Below are positions 7,267 to 16,149 of a DNA stretch of 64,000 nucleotides, piece by piece; the first letter of the stretch is position 1, and each line of letters begins with the position of its first letter. A program made the translations under genes and the position numbers. The notes under the pieces are model-generated. The model made no database searches. It was given only the letters and a program-made list of their open reading frames with translations, and was not told the origin of the DNA. Location: contig NZ_CP129212.1 in the NCBI RefSeq assembly GCF_030413175.1, positions 3,224,001-3,288,000 of the forward strand. Reading direction: 5' to 3'. The stretch comes from Bradyrhizobium roseum (GTDB taxonomy: Bacteria > Pseudomonadota > Alphaproteobacteria > Rhizobiales > Xanthobacteraceae).

Positions 7267-7548
7267 ATGGGCAAGGGAAAATCCCCTCTTGCTACGCATC
7301 GCGCACGCATGGAGCGCCGGGGTTTCGTGCGGGTCGAGATCAGTGTTCGCAAGGATGATGCGAGCCTTGTCCGCGGTGTTGCCGCGGCCTTGTCGGATCC
7401 TTCGCGCCGGTCTGAGGCACGCAGGCTTCTTCAGCAACGTTTTGGCGAGCCGCCCAAAGTGAGTTTGAAAGCGCTTCTTGCGTCCGCGCCACTTGACGGG
7501 ATCGACCTGGATCGCAGCGCTGCTCCTGGACGTGACGTCGATCTATGA
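7267..7548 (+). CDS. VapB-like antitoxin (copy 2, intact)
   Basis: A 93-residue basic protein from ATG 7267 with GGAGGAG upstream. It overlaps the PIN toxin by four bases (ATGA), the usual antitoxin-toxin coupling. The first part (HRARMERRGFVRVEISVRK) could form a ribbon-helix-helix-like DNA-binding segment. The C-terminus (FGEPPKVSLKALLASAPLDG) is the probable toxin-neutralising arm. Antitoxins of this type recur in rhizobia beside PIN toxins. Copy 1 at 2664 is a second, toxin-less copy. The upstream region contains a repeated TTTCCGG that copy 1 has only once. Confidence 0.75.
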   Translation: MGKGKSPLATHRARMERRGFVRVEISVRKDDASLVRGVAAALSDPSRRSEARRLLQQRFGEPPKVSLKALLASAPLDGIDLDRSAAPGRDVDL

Positions 7549-7973
7549 GCTACCTGATCGATACCAACATCATTTCCGAGGTCCGAAAGGGCGCTCGTTG
7601 CGACCTCCATGTGTCGGCTTGGTATGCCTCTATCGCCGATGAGGATCTGTTCCTGAGCACGCTCGTCCTTGGTGAAATCCGAAAGGGCGTTGAACTTGCG
7701 CGCCCTCGGGACCCGGGCAAGGCAGCCGCACTCGAACGCTGGTTGGGGGAAGTAGAGGTAGCATTCAATGGGCGCGTGCTCGGCATCGATAACGCGGTGT
7801 CGGATCAATGGGGGCGTATGAGCGCCATCAGGCCCCTCCCGGCTATCGATGGCCTGCTCGCGGCGACTGCGTTGACAAATGGATTGACGCTGGTGACGCG
7901 CAATGACCGCGACGTCGCCGGTCTGGGCGCGACAGTGCTCAACCCGTTCAATAGCGCCGAAAACGACCGTTGA
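7545..7973 (+). CDS. vapC: VapC-type PIN-domain toxin
   Basis: A 142-residue PIN-domain ribonuclease. Metal-binding acidic residues are visible: Asp6 in LIDTNIISE, Glu44 in LVLGEIRKG, Asp102 in AIDGLLAATAL and Asp121/123 in TRNDRDV. VapC toxins cleave RNA, often tRNA or rRNA, and are held inactive by the co-translated antitoxin. The start overlaps the antitoxin stop. The length is standard and all catalytic positions are present, so the toxin appears functional. Confidence 0.88.
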   Translation: MSYLIDTNIISEVRKGARCDLHVSAWYASIADEDLFLSTLVLGEIRKGVELARPRDPGKAAALERWLGEVEVAFNGRVLGIDNAVSDQWGRMSAIRPLPAIDGLLAATALTNGLTLVTRNDRDVAGLGATVLNPFNSAENDR

Positions 7974-8051
7974 TCGCAACATCGGCGGCGGTCGGACAGA
8001 GCGACGCATCATGCGGATCGTTCTTTGTGGGGGCAGAACGACGCTAATGCC

Positions 8052-8315
8052 TCAATACGAGTATTGCTGCCTGGAAGTCGCCAAGAAGCGCTTCTTGGCG
8101 AACGCCTTGCCTGACCCCGACTTGAAATACCGCTCAAGACCGCGAGCCGTCGTTTCATCGCCCAATGCAACGTATGAGCGAAGAATCAGCGGCAAGTACT
8201 TGCTTGTCGAGATGACATGCCCTTGCTGATGAGACGTGATTCTTCGTCGAAGATCATTCGTCGAGCCGACGTAAATGTCGCCGTTGCTCAGTTCGAGGAA
8301 GTCGACGTAGCACAT
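8052..8315 (-). CDS. GIY-YIG nuclease superfamily protein (UPF0213-like)
   Basis: An 87-residue single-domain protein from ATG 8315. The GIY-YIG signature is present in divergent form: the first strand YVDFLELSNGDIYVGSTNDL, an Arg helix RRRITSHQQGH, and a C-terminal Glu in ARGLERYFKSGSGKAF. Small stand-alone family members of this kind are common in rhizobia; their cellular substrate is unknown. It lies downstream of tRNA-Ser on the same strand, with a large nested hairpin between them, which resembles a small mobile or tRNA-linked cassette. Confidence 0.75.
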   Translation of the reverse strand: MCYVDFLELSNGDIYVGSTNDLRRRITSHQQGHVISTSKYLPLILRSYVALGDETTARGLERYFKSGSGKAFAKKRFLATSRQQYSY

Positions 8316-8356
8316 GTTGCTGCGGTCTCCCTACGCTCCTGCGGAGCTTCGGGAGA

Positions 8357-8418
8357 CACCCTACGCCCTGTCGAACTCCGGGTGGCCTGCCACCCGAAGC
8401 CCGACAGGGCGTAGGGTG
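8357..8418. repeat. Nested inverted repeat beside tRNA-Ser
   Basis: Outer 17-base arms (8357-8373 and 8402-8418, CACCCTACGCCCTGTCG and its exact complement) enclose inner eight-base arms CGGGTGGC/GCCACCCG (8379-8386, 8389-8396). The structure ends two bases before the 3' end of the tRNA-Ser gene. It could be a terminator for the tRNA transcript or a dispersed element inserted at the tRNA end. Confidence 0.7.
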
Positions 8419-8420
8419 GC

Positions 8421-8510
8421 GGAGCCGGAGGGATTCGAACCCTCGATAGGCCTTTACAAGCCTATAACGGTTTAGCAAACCGCCGCCTTCAGCCACTCGG
8501 CCACAGCTCC
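8421..8510 (-). tRNA. tRNA-Ser (anticodon GCT)
   Basis: On the minus strand a 90-nt class II tRNA folds: acceptor stem GGAGCTG pairs imperfectly with CGGCTCC at the other end. The D-arm has GGCCGAGTGGCTGAAGGC, the anticodon loop is TTGCTAA within CGGTT...AACCG, a long variable arm follows, and the T-arm contains GGGTTCGAATCCC. Anticodon GCT reads AGC/AGU serine codons. The long variable arm is typical of tRNA-Ser. Confidence 0.95.
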
Positions 8511-9389
8511 ATGAGCGCGGATATGCCTGAGGCGGCGGCCAGCCGCAAGCGGCAGATTGAGTTACGGCGAGGCCAATCGCAGGATGGATGCTCCGCCTGC
8601 ATTCCGCGCGACATCGGATATCGCGCGTTGGGGGCGTTTGGCCTCTCCGATGCATTTGAGGTGCGCGCCGCGTCGGAATTGGTTGATTTCGATTCGGTAC
8701 CGCGTCGGCCGATTCGATTTTGGTGTGCATCGGGGTTTCAGTCCGCCGTCCGCAAGCGCTGCGAGCGGGGCGCGCCCCGCGGATGGGCCCGATCCGGAGG
8801 AAATGTTCCGACTTTTGCCACCTATCGGCGGCTTTCGCCCCGACTGGGCGTCCGTTGCCGATGAGGCGGCCGGTCGCGGCCTGGGCCTGCCTGCCGCGAG
8901 GGTGCGCGGCTGACTCTATAATGGGCGTGGAATCGCCTGCGTTGGATTCGGCCTGCGTGCGGTCGATTCGATCCGGGTAGCGTGTATTTCCGTCGCAGGA
9001 GGCGCGTGCTGCGGTGCCGCGGCGACGGCCACGATGGCGTCCGCGGCTATTCAATAATCTCTAATAAAAACAGTGTCTTGCAGAAATATTCCGATCACGG
9101 CCCCGTGTTATTTGTGCAACACCCTTTGGAAAAGGGGCGAAACAGGGCGCTGCGGAGCGGTTCCTTTATTGCGTGTGCAGAAGTCCTCGGTAATTGTGAT
9201 GACGCGACGGAGGGGGGCATCCCGAGGTCGTCCCGTTAGGTGGTTCGCTTAAGTCCCTCGCGTTCATGCGGGAGTGTCCGAAGGCGCGAAGCGACTAAGC
9301 GGGTTTCAGGGGATTAAGGGAACCAACCATAGGGTGCCAGCACCCGGCGGATCCGGAACCTTCCCTACAGAGCAAACTGGAGGTTTAAC
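8511..9389. other. Long intergenic region and porin leader
   Basis: No recognisable gene. Frames at 8557-8913 and on the opposite strand are GC-driven and have no domain. From about 9050 the sequence becomes more AT-rich, which fits the porin promoter. The last bases before 9390 contain CTGGAGG (9379-9385), a good ribosome site, so a long 5' leader is likely. Confidence 0.5.
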
Positions 9390-10952
9390 ATGAAGATGGT
9401 TAAGAGCCTTATTCTCGGCTCAGCGGCGGGTCTGATCGCCATGAGCGGAGCACAGGCCGCCGATCTTCCCGTCAAGGCCAAAGCGGTCGAGTACGTGAGG
9501 ATCTGCTCCCTGTACGGCGCGGGTTTCTGGTATATCCCGGGCACCGACACCTGCATCAAGCTGGGTGGCTACGTTCGTATCGACACCACGTTCAACGGCA
9601 CCACCTACGGTGGACCGGCCTGGAGCGGCGATCAGGGCCAGGGCAATCGCTATCGCGATTACTTCGTCTCCCGCTCCCGTATGGCGCTGACGGTTGATAC
9701 GCGCACCGCCACCGAATACGGCGTTGTCCGCACCTTCGGCCAGGGCGACTTCCAGTTCGACAACTTCAACAACGGCACCCGGAACCCGAGCTCGACGACA
9801 CCTGCGCCGGCCGGCGCCGCTGTCTTCAACTCCTCGCAGCTCTCCGGTGCGGGTGGCGGCTACGTCGCGGTTGAAATGGTGTTCATCCAGTTCGCTGGTT
9901 TCACCTTCGGTAAGTCGGCTTCGGCCTATGCGACGCCCTGGAACGGCTATCCGGGCAACAACAACTCGTTCTTGATGGGTGGCCCGGACTACGTGACCGG
10001 CGTCAACAACATCCAGTACACCGCGCAGTTCGGCAACGGCGTGTCGGCCACCATCGGCCTCGATGATCCGACCGTGTTCAACCGTACCTCCGTGCTGAAC
10101 CTCAGCACCGGCGGCAGCTTCGCGACGGCCGGCTCCAACGCCTACGGCGGAACGCATGTTCCGGATATCGTCGGCAACATCCGCGTCGACCAGGCTTGGG
10201 GTCTGTTCCAGATCGCAGGTATGCTGCACAACGTAACCGCTTCCTACAACACCCTCGGCGCCGGCGGCGTTCCGAACAATCTGTCGGAAATCTCCGGTCA
10301 TCCCGAAGACAAGTGGGGCGGTGCTGTGACGGCGGCGTTGCAGATCAAGAACCTCCCGACGGGTGCAGGCGACGACTTCAAGATCGATGCCACCTACGCC
10401 CATGGCGCCACCAAGGCGGTGGTCTCCACGAGCGGCGGTTCGCCCAGCTTCGCGATGTTCAGCGGCAGCGGAAACGGCGCTTACCAGAGCATCGGTTTCG
10501 GTCAGACGGCTGATGCCGTTTACCGGCCCGGGTTCACCGACGGAATCAAGTTGGTGGATGCATGGGGTGTCCGTGGTGCGTTCAACCACAACTGGGATCC
10601 CTACTGGTCGACCAGCCTCTGGGGCAGCTACGGCTCGGTTCGCTACGGCGGCAATGTCCTGGACGGCGCTTCGGCCAAGGGTGCTTGGTGCTCGGTGTAC
10701 ACTGCTGGCAAGGTCGTGTCCGCGAACTACTCCTGCAACCCGGACTTCAACTTTGCCCAGGTTGGTGTGGTCACCCGCTGGACTCCCGTCAAGAACCTGA
10801 CGTTCTCGGCTGAAGTCGGTGCATTCTTCCTCGATCAGAAGATGGTGGGATCTGCCATTCTGACCCCGACGGCTCCGAAGCCGACCGCCGTGTACGAGTT
10901 CAAGGACCAGAGCACTGTGTTCCTGAACGTTCGCGCTCAGCGTAACTTCTGA
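9390..10952 (+). CDS. Outer-membrane porin (Porin_2 family)
   Basis: A 520-residue outer-membrane protein. The first 23 residues are a signal peptide with a probable cut after AQA (MSGAQA then ADLPVKA). The mature start with two Cys in a short segment (YVRICSLYGAGFWY, then DTCIKLGGYVRID) is the hallmark of Bradyrhizobium/Rhizobium porins. Alternating beta-strand patterns run throughout and the protein ends in Phe (RAQRNF), the usual C-terminal signal for outer-membrane assembly. It forms water-filled channels for small hydrophilic solutes. A single-gene unit with a strong terminator at 10981-11009. Confidence 0.95.
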   Translation: MKMVKSLILGSAAGLIAMSGAQAADLPVKAKAVEYVRICSLYGAGFWYIPGTDTCIKLGGYVRIDTTFNGTTYGGPAWSGDQGQGNRYRDYFVSRSRMALTVDTRTATEYGVVRTFGQGDFQFDNFNNGTRNPSSTTPAPAGAAVFNSSQLSGAGGGYVAVEMVFIQFAGFTFGKSASAYATPWNGYPGNNNSFLMGGPDYVTGVNNIQYTAQFGNGVSATIGLDDPTVFNRTSVLNLSTGGSFATAGSNAYGGTHVPDIVGNIRVDQAWGLFQIAGMLHNVTASYNTLGAGGVPNNLSEISGHPEDKWGGAVTAALQIKNLPTGAGDDFKIDATYAHGATKAVVSTSGGSPSFAMFSGSGNGAYQSIGFGQTADAVYRPGFTDGIKLVDAWGVRGAFNHNWDPYWSTSLWGSYGSVRYGGNVLDGASAKGAWCSVYTAGKVVSANYSCNPDFNFAQVGVVTRWTPVKNLTFSAEVGAFFLDQKMVGSAILTPTAPKPTAVYEFKDQSTVFLNVRAQRNF

Positions 10953-10980
10953 TCCCGAAAGACTTGAAACACTAGTGAAC

Positions 10981-11009
10981 CCCCCGGCAGGCAACTGCCG
11001 GGGGTTTTT
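10981..11009 (+). terminator. Rho-independent terminator of the porin gene
   Basis: A perfect 10-bp stem, CCCCCGGCAG (10981-10990) with CTGCCGGGGG (10995-11004), closes a GCAA tetraloop and is followed by TTTTT. Confidence 0.93.
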
Positions 11010-11160
11010 CATTGTGCGGTGCTGTTCAGAGTTTTATAGCAAGCGATTGAATAATATAGGATTTTCACGCCCTTGTGGGGTGGGTCGCTCTACTTTGCAT
11101 GGGGTTGTTTTCGAGATTTTGTTGCAGGCGCCTGCGGTGCAGGCGTCGATGCGAGATCGG

Positions 11161-13362
11161 CTATTGGACGCTGGCGCCGCGGTGCAGGTCGGCTTCGATC
11201 TGCAGCTTGGTCCCGCCGCCGAACCGCGCGCGATAGACCTGCAGGTTTTCCATGATCCGCTGCACGTAGTTGCGCGTCTCGGAGAACGGGATCTGTTCGA
11301 CCCAGTCCACCGCGTCGACCTTGGGGTCGCGCGGATCGCCGTAGCGTTCGATCCACTTCCTGACGCTGCCGCGACCGGCATTGTAGCCGGCGAAGGTCAG
11401 GATGTAGGAGCCGCGATAGTCTTCCAGCAGCCCGCCGAGTTCGGCCGCGCCGAGCGTGGCGTTGTAGACCGAGTCGGTCTTCATCCGGTTGAGGTCGAAG
11501 CTGACGCCGGCCCGCTTGGCGACATAGCGTCCGGCGTCGGGCGTCACCTGCATCAGCCCGTAAGCCTGCGCCGGCGAGACCACGGCCGGGTTGAAGGCGC
11601 TTTCCTGCCGCGCGATCGAATAGACCACGCTGGGTTCGACCTCGGGGCCGATCTGCTTGAACGACGGGATGCCGGTGACGGGATAGGCGTAATGGTCGAA
11701 CGGCAGGCCGCGGTTGAGCGCGGCCTTGCCGAGCAGCAGCATGCCGCGGGCATCGTTGTGGCGCGCGGTCAGTTCGCCGAGGCCGGCCAGCGCATCGGGA
11801 TCGCCGTTCTCGCCCATGTCGGCAAAGATCGGGATCGCCATCTCGCGCTCGTCGAGTTCGTAGAGCAGCTGCACGGCGCGGACGATCTCCAGCCGCTCCG
11901 ATCCGCGGCCACGGGGGACGGCGTTCAGTTCGAGCTGCGGCAGGCCGAGCTTGGCGCGTGCGAGCTGGCCGTAATAGCTGGTCGACTGCTCGGCGGCGCG
12001 GCCGTAAGCAGCGCGGGCCTCCTGCTGGCGTCCCGCCGCTTCCGCCGCGCGTCCCTGCCAATAGCCGGCGCGCGCCAGTGCGGTCGGATTGACGCTGCCG
12101 ACGCCGATGCGCGCGAAATGTTGCGCGGCGACCGCGGGGTCTTTCAGGAAGCGCAGCGCAATCCAGCCCGCGGTGAATTCCTGCTCGGTCTTGTAGATGT
12201 CGCGCGACGGCAGGGCGGCGTCGCGCGCAATCAGATAGGCGGTGCGGTGCTCGCCGACGTCCAGCATCTTGCGCGCCAAAAGGCGCCGCTCGACCCACCA
12301 TTCGTTGAGATTGTGCAGGCGATTCGGATCTTTCGGCACCGCCAGCATCAGCTGCGCGGCTTCATTGAATTTCTCTTCGCGGCGCAGCCACTGGATGCGG
12401 GCGAACATGTAGCCGGGTTCGTTGTGCAGCTCCCGCGGCACCTCGTCGAGCAGCGCCTTGAGGTTGGAGTTCTTCTTGTTGGCGGCGATTCGTGCCTTGG
12501 CCAACGCGACATGGCCGGAGCCGAGGCGTTTGGCGGCGCGCATGCCGCCGGCCTCCTGCTCGGTGCCGTACAGCAGCGTGTCCATTCGCGCCTTGTGATC
12601 GCCCGACGTCAGCAGCGCGCCGAACATGTCGAGCACCGCGCTCTCGGTGTCTTCCGACATGCCGTCACTGCGCCAGGCCTCGCGGACCAGCCGTTCGGCA
12701 TTGGTGCGATCGCCGCGCGCGAGCATCGCCTTTGCCAGAACGAACTTGCCCTTCGCCGAAATCGGCGATGCGTTCTCGAACCACGACCACACCGTGCCGT
12801 CGTCGCGGCGGTCGTCCCACAGCGCCGCCTCGATTCGCCGGCGCAGGAAGGTCTGCGACGGCCAGCTCGGATTGGCGGTCACGAACGCGCGGTAGCGCTC
12901 GACCGAGGCGCCGTTGTTGTCGCTGCGCAGGATCAGCCATTCGGCGAGCTTGCGGGCGACCGGATCCGAGATCGCGGCCTGCGCCTGGGTGGCGTCTGCG
13001 GGCTTTTGCTTTCGCACCAGCTCGATGACGTTTTCCAGCGCGTCCTTGTCGGCCTGCGACGTCGAGCTGGTGGCGGCGACCGCGGCCGGCGTCACCGGCT
13101 TGCGTGGCGGCGGCAAGGCGGCGTGCTGGCGCGTCGCCGGTGCCAGAACCTGCGGGGCGGGCGCGGGCGCTGTGGCAACCGCCGCGGGCGCAGCGGCCTG
13201 CGCCACCGGCTTTGGCGCGACATTGCGGGCGATCGGCCGCGGCTTCGGCATCGGAACCTTTGGGCCGGCCCAGGTACCCGACGGGAACGCCATTCCGACG
13301 GCCAGCGCCAGGCTTGTCGCCAGTGCGGTCGATCGCAAGGCTGTGGCGCGGGAAGGGATCAC
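11161..13362 (-). CDS. slt: Soluble lytic murein transglycosylase
   Basis: A 733-residue periplasmic enzyme from GTG 13362, with AAAGGAA upstream. Residues 1-32 are a signal peptide, followed by a Pro/Ala-rich linker (to about 95). A long alpha-helical superhelical region with TPR-like repeats comes next (about 100-560). The SLT catalytic domain is at about 575-715: catalytic Glu587 in IARQESAFNP, then AYGLMQVTPDAG and FAGYNAGRGSV. It cleaves peptidoglycan between MurNAc and GlcNAc, forming 1,6-anhydro ends. It is divergent from dapA. Confidence 0.93.
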   Translation of the reverse strand: MIPSRATALRSTALATSLALAVGMAFPSGTWAGPKVPMPKPRPIARNVAPKPVAQAAAPAAVATAPAPAPQVLAPATRQHAALPPPRKPVTPAAVAATSSTSQADKDALENVIELVRKQKPADATQAQAAISDPVARKLAEWLILRSDNNGASVERYRAFVTANPSWPSQTFLRRRIEAALWDDRRDDGTVWSWFENASPISAKGKFVLAKAMLARGDRTNAERLVREAWRSDGMSEDTESAVLDMFGALLTSGDHKARMDTLLYGTEQEAGGMRAAKRLGSGHVALAKARIAANKKNSNLKALLDEVPRELHNEPGYMFARIQWLRREEKFNEAAQLMLAVPKDPNRLHNLNEWWVERRLLARKMLDVGEHRTAYLIARDAALPSRDIYKTEQEFTAGWIALRFLKDPAVAAQHFARIGVGSVNPTALARAGYWQGRAAEAAGRQQEARAAYGRAAEQSTSYYGQLARAKLGLPQLELNAVPRGRGSERLEIVRAVQLLYELDEREMAIPIFADMGENGDPDALAGLGELTARHNDARGMLLLGKAALNRGLPFDHYAYPVTGIPSFKQIGPEVEPSVVYSIARQESAFNPAVVSPAQAYGLMQVTPDAGRYVAKRAGVSFDLNRMKTDSVYNATLGAAELGGLLEDYRGSYILTFAGYNAGRGSVRKWIERYGDPRDPKVDAVDWVEQIPFSETRNYVQRIMENLQVYRARFGGGTKLQIEADLHRGASVQ

Positions 13363-13642
13363 GGTATTCCTTTGCGGCGGCGAATCATTCAGTCGGGTCC
13401 AGCCCTAGGTCTATTTGACCGAATATGTGGACAAAATGCTAAAACGTCGCGGCCGGACCTGTTTGCGCCATCACCGCGGCAAAATCGCGGCTATTGCTCT
13501 ACCCTGCGGCGGGCCGAGAAAGAGCGTCAAAACAAAGCGCTAGGCACCCTGCGGCACGGCCCTTTCGCCTGACCGTCAGACCCGATATGAATTGAGATCA
13601 ATTTTTCGCTGGTGCCGTTTCTGAAGCGTTTGGAGGAAGTCG

Positions 13643-14533
13643 ATGGCAGCCAAGACAAAGTTCCGCGGATCGCTCACCGCCTTGGTCACGCCCTTCAAGA
13701 ACGGCGCGTTGGATGAGGCGGCCTTCCGCGGTCTCATTGCCTGGCAGATCGAGCAGGGCTCGCACGGCTTGGTTCCCGTCGGCACGACCGGCGAAAGCCC
13801 GACGCTGAGCCATGCCGAGCATCACCGGGTCGTCGAGCTGTGCATCGAAGAGGCAAAAGGGCGCGTGCCCGTCATCGCCGGCGCGGGTTCGAACTCGACG
13901 CGCGAGGCGATCGACCTTGCCGTTCACGCCGAAAAGGCCGGCGCCGACGCCGTGCTGGTCGTGACGCCCTACTACAACAAGCCGACCCAGGAAGGCATGT
14001 ATCAGCACTTCAAGGCGGTGAACGACGCGATCGGAATCCCGATCATCATCTACAACATCCCGCCGCGCTCCGTCGTCGACATGTCGGTCGAGACCATGAC
14101 CCGGCTGTTCGAGTTGAAGAACATCGCCGGCGTCAAGGACGCCACCGCCAATCTTGCCCGGGTATCGCAGCAACGCCATGCGATGGGCCCCGACTTCATC
14201 CAGCTGTCCGGCGAGGACATGACCGCCTTGGCTTATATGGCGGCGGGCGGGCATGGCTGCATTTCGGTGGTCGCCAACGTGGCGCCGAAACTGTGCGCCG
14301 ACCTGATGTCGGCGGTCATGCAGGGCGATTACACCACCGGACTGAAGATCCAGGACCGCCTGACGCCGCTGCATGATGCCGTCTTCAAGGAGCCCGGCCT
14401 TGCCGGCGCCAAGCACGGCCTCAAACTGCTCGGGCGGCTCGAAGAAGAAGTTCGCCTTCCGTTGATGAACGTGACGCCGCCGACCGGCAAGGTGATCCGT
14501 GATGCCATGGTGCATGCGGGCCTGATCAACTGA
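13643..14533 (+). CDS. dapA: 4-hydroxy-tetrahydrodipicolinate synthase
   Basis: A 296-residue enzyme that condenses pyruvate with aspartate semialdehyde in lysine and diaminopimelate synthesis. Signatures visible: the GTTGES pyruvate-binding loop (Thr48, Thr49), YYNKP, Tyr137 in [10 protein letters not shown], and Schiff-base Lys165 in IAGVKDAT. The length is normal. GGAGG lies nine bases before the start. It is followed on the same strand by mscL and smpB, a conserved order in this lineage. Confidence 0.97.
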   Translation: MAAKTKFRGSLTALVTPFKNGALDEAAFRGLIAWQIEQGSHGLVPVGTTGESPTLSHAEHHRVVELCIEEAKGRVPVIAGAGSNSTREAIDLAVHAEKAGADAVLVVTPYYNKPTQEGMYQHFKAVNDAIGIPIIIYNIPPRSVVDMSVETMTRLFELKNIAGVKDATANLARVSQQRHAMGPDFIQLSGEDMTALAYMAAGGHGCISVVANVAPKLCADLMSAVMQGDYTTGLKIQDRLTPLHDAVFKEPGLAGAKHGLKLLGRLEEEVRLPLMNVTPPTGKVIRDAMVHAGLIN

Positions 14534-14579
14534 GGGTGGCCGCTCTACCCAAGCCGATTTTCAAAAAAAGGAATTTAGT

Positions 14580-14996
14580 ATGCTGAAGGAATTTCGCGAG
14601 TTCGCGATGAAGGGCAACGTCGTCGACCTCGCCGTCGGCGTCATCATCGGTGCAGCCTTTGGGGCGATCGTGACCTCGCTGGTCGGCGACATCATCATGC
14701 CGATCATCGGTTCGATTACCGGCGGTCTTGATTTCTCCAACTATTTCACCGGCCTGTCGAAGGCGGTGACGGCGACCAACCTGGCCGACGCCAAAAAGCA
14801 GGGCGCGGTGCTGGCGTGGGGCAGTTTCCTGACGCTGACGCTGAACTTCATCATCGTGGCTTTCGTGCTGTTCATGGTCATTCGCGCCATGAACAAGCTC
14901 AAGCGCAAGGACGAGGCGGCGCCCGCGGCGCCGCCGAAGCCTTCGGCCGAGGTCGAACTGCTGACCGAGATCCGCGATCTCCTCAAGAAGGGCTGA
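14580..14996 (+). CDS. mscL: Large-conductance mechanosensitive channel
   Basis: A 138-residue inner-membrane channel that opens on hypo-osmotic shock. The N-terminus [20 protein letters not shown] and the following helix [16 protein letters not shown] are the gating segment. The second membrane helix ([14 protein letters not shown]) and the charged C-terminal helix ([14 protein letters not shown]) are present. The insertion between helices is of the usual size. It lies one base before smpB, so the two are likely co-transcribed. Confidence 0.97.
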   Translation: MLKEFREFAMKGNVVDLAVGVIIGAAFGAIVTSLVGDIIMPIIGSITGGLDFSNYFTGLSKAVTATNLADAKKQGAVLAWGSFLTLTLNFIIVAFVLFMVIRAMNKLKRKDEAAPAAPPKPSAEVELLTEIRDLLKKG

Positions 14997-14997
14997 C

Positions 14998-15471
14998 GTG
15001 GCCGAGAAGAACGAGCGCCCGATCAAGGTCGTCGCCGAAAACCGCAAGGCCCGATTCAACTACGCGATCGAGGATACGGTGGAGGCCGGCATTGCGCTGA
15101 CCGGCACCGAGGTGAAGTCGATCCGCAACGGCAAGACCACGATCGCGGAATCCTATGCGGATACCAAGGACGGCGAGATCTGGTTGATCAACGCCAATAT
15201 TCCGGAATATCTGCAGGCCAACCGCTTCAACCATGAGCCGAAGCGGCCGCGAAAACTGCTGCTGCACCGAAAGCAGATCAACAAGCTGATGGGTGCGGTG
15301 GATCGCGAAGGCATGACGCTGATCCCGCTGAAGCTCTATTTCAACGAGCGCGGCCGCGCTAAGTTGCTGCTGGCGATCGCCAAGGGCAAGAAGCTGCACG
15401 ACAAGCGCGAAAGCGAGAAGAAGCGCGACTGGGGCCGTGAAAAAGGCCGCCTGTTGCGGGCGAGGGGATAG
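14998..15471 (+). CDS. smpB: SsrA-binding protein SmpB
   Basis: A 157-residue trans-translation factor that carries tmRNA to stalled ribosomes. The start is GTG 14998, one base after the mscL stop. Typical motifs: [34 protein letters not shown], and the basic C-terminal tail [20 protein letters not shown], which inserts into the mRNA channel. Length normal. Confidence 0.96.
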   Translation: MAEKNERPIKVVAENRKARFNYAIEDTVEAGIALTGTEVKSIRNGKTTIAESYADTKDGEIWLINANIPEYLQANRFNHEPKRPRKLLLHRKQINKLMGAVDREGMTLIPLKLYFNERGRAKLLLAIAKGKKLHDKRESEKKRDWGREKGRLLRARG

Positions 15472-15502
15472 AGGTTCCTCCTCACCATGAGGTTCGAGCG
15501 CG

Positions 15503-16090
15503 ATGGGGGTGTCCATGAACCAGAAGAATCTGCTCGAAGTCGACTGGAGCAAGATCCCCGCGCCGACCGACGACGGCGCAGCGGCGCATCTCGTCGGCAT
15601 GACGATGCCGCCGGTCACGCTGCTCGCGACCGACGACAGTTCGGTGACGCTGTCGGCGCTGCCGGGCCGCACCGTGATATTTGCCTATCCCCGCACCGGC
15701 GAGCCCGGCAAGATCAGCCTGGTCGACGATTGGGACATGATCCCGGGCGCCCGCGGCTGCACGCCACAGACCTGCTCGTTCCGCGACCTGTATGCCGAAC
15801 TGAAGGCCGCCGGGGTCAGCCACGTGTTTGGCCTCTCGACGCAGGACAACGTCTACCAGACCGAAATGGCGTCGCGGCTGCATCTGCCGTTTGCGGTACT
15901 GTCGGACGAGAAGCTGTTGCTGACCCGCGCGCTGAAACTGCCGACCATGGAGGTGGCAGGCCTGACGCTGATCAAGCGGCTGGCGCTGATCGTCGATGGC
16001 GGCCGTATCACGCACGTCTTCTATCCGGTGTTTCCGCCCGACCGAAATGCCGCCGACGTGCTGGCGTGGCTGAGGGACAATCCTGCGTAA
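15503..16090 (+). CDS. Peroxiredoxin (AhpC/TSA, PrxQ-like)
   Basis: A 195-residue thioredoxin-fold peroxidase. The peroxidatic Cys is in GARGCTPQTCSFRD, with a second Cys five residues on, in the arrangement of PrxQ/BCP proteins. It probably reduces hydroperoxides using thioredoxin. No signal peptide, so it is cytoplasmic. An internal ATG at 15515 (MNQKN) is an alternative start with GGGGGT upstream. It follows smpB at a 31-base distance. Confidence 0.85.
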   Translation: MGVSMNQKNLLEVDWSKIPAPTDDGAAAHLVGMTMPPVTLLATDDSSVTLSALPGRTVIFAYPRTGEPGKISLVDDWDMIPGARGCTPQTCSFRDLYAELKAAGVSHVFGLSTQDNVYQTEMASRLHLPFAVLSDEKLLLTRALKLPTMEVAGLTLIKRLALIVDGGRITHVFYPVFPPDRNAADVLAWLRDNPA

Positions 16091-16149
16091 GCGTGTCTTG
16101 TCGTCTTGTTGGGCGGGCGAACCAGCTCACCCGACTGCTCGCAAGCCTG

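Noticed and set aside
8557-8913. Possible 118-residue gene after tRNA-Ser
   Set aside because: No ribosome site and no domain; several overlapping frames are equally open because of GC content.
9420-11012. Open frame of 530 codons opposite the porin
   Set aside because: Antisense shadow of a strongly recognised outer-membrane protein; composition not protein-like.
10975-13572. Open frame of 865 codons opposite the transglycosylase
   Set aside because: The minus strand encodes a full Slt with signal peptide and catalytic Glu. The plus frame has no recognisable sequence.
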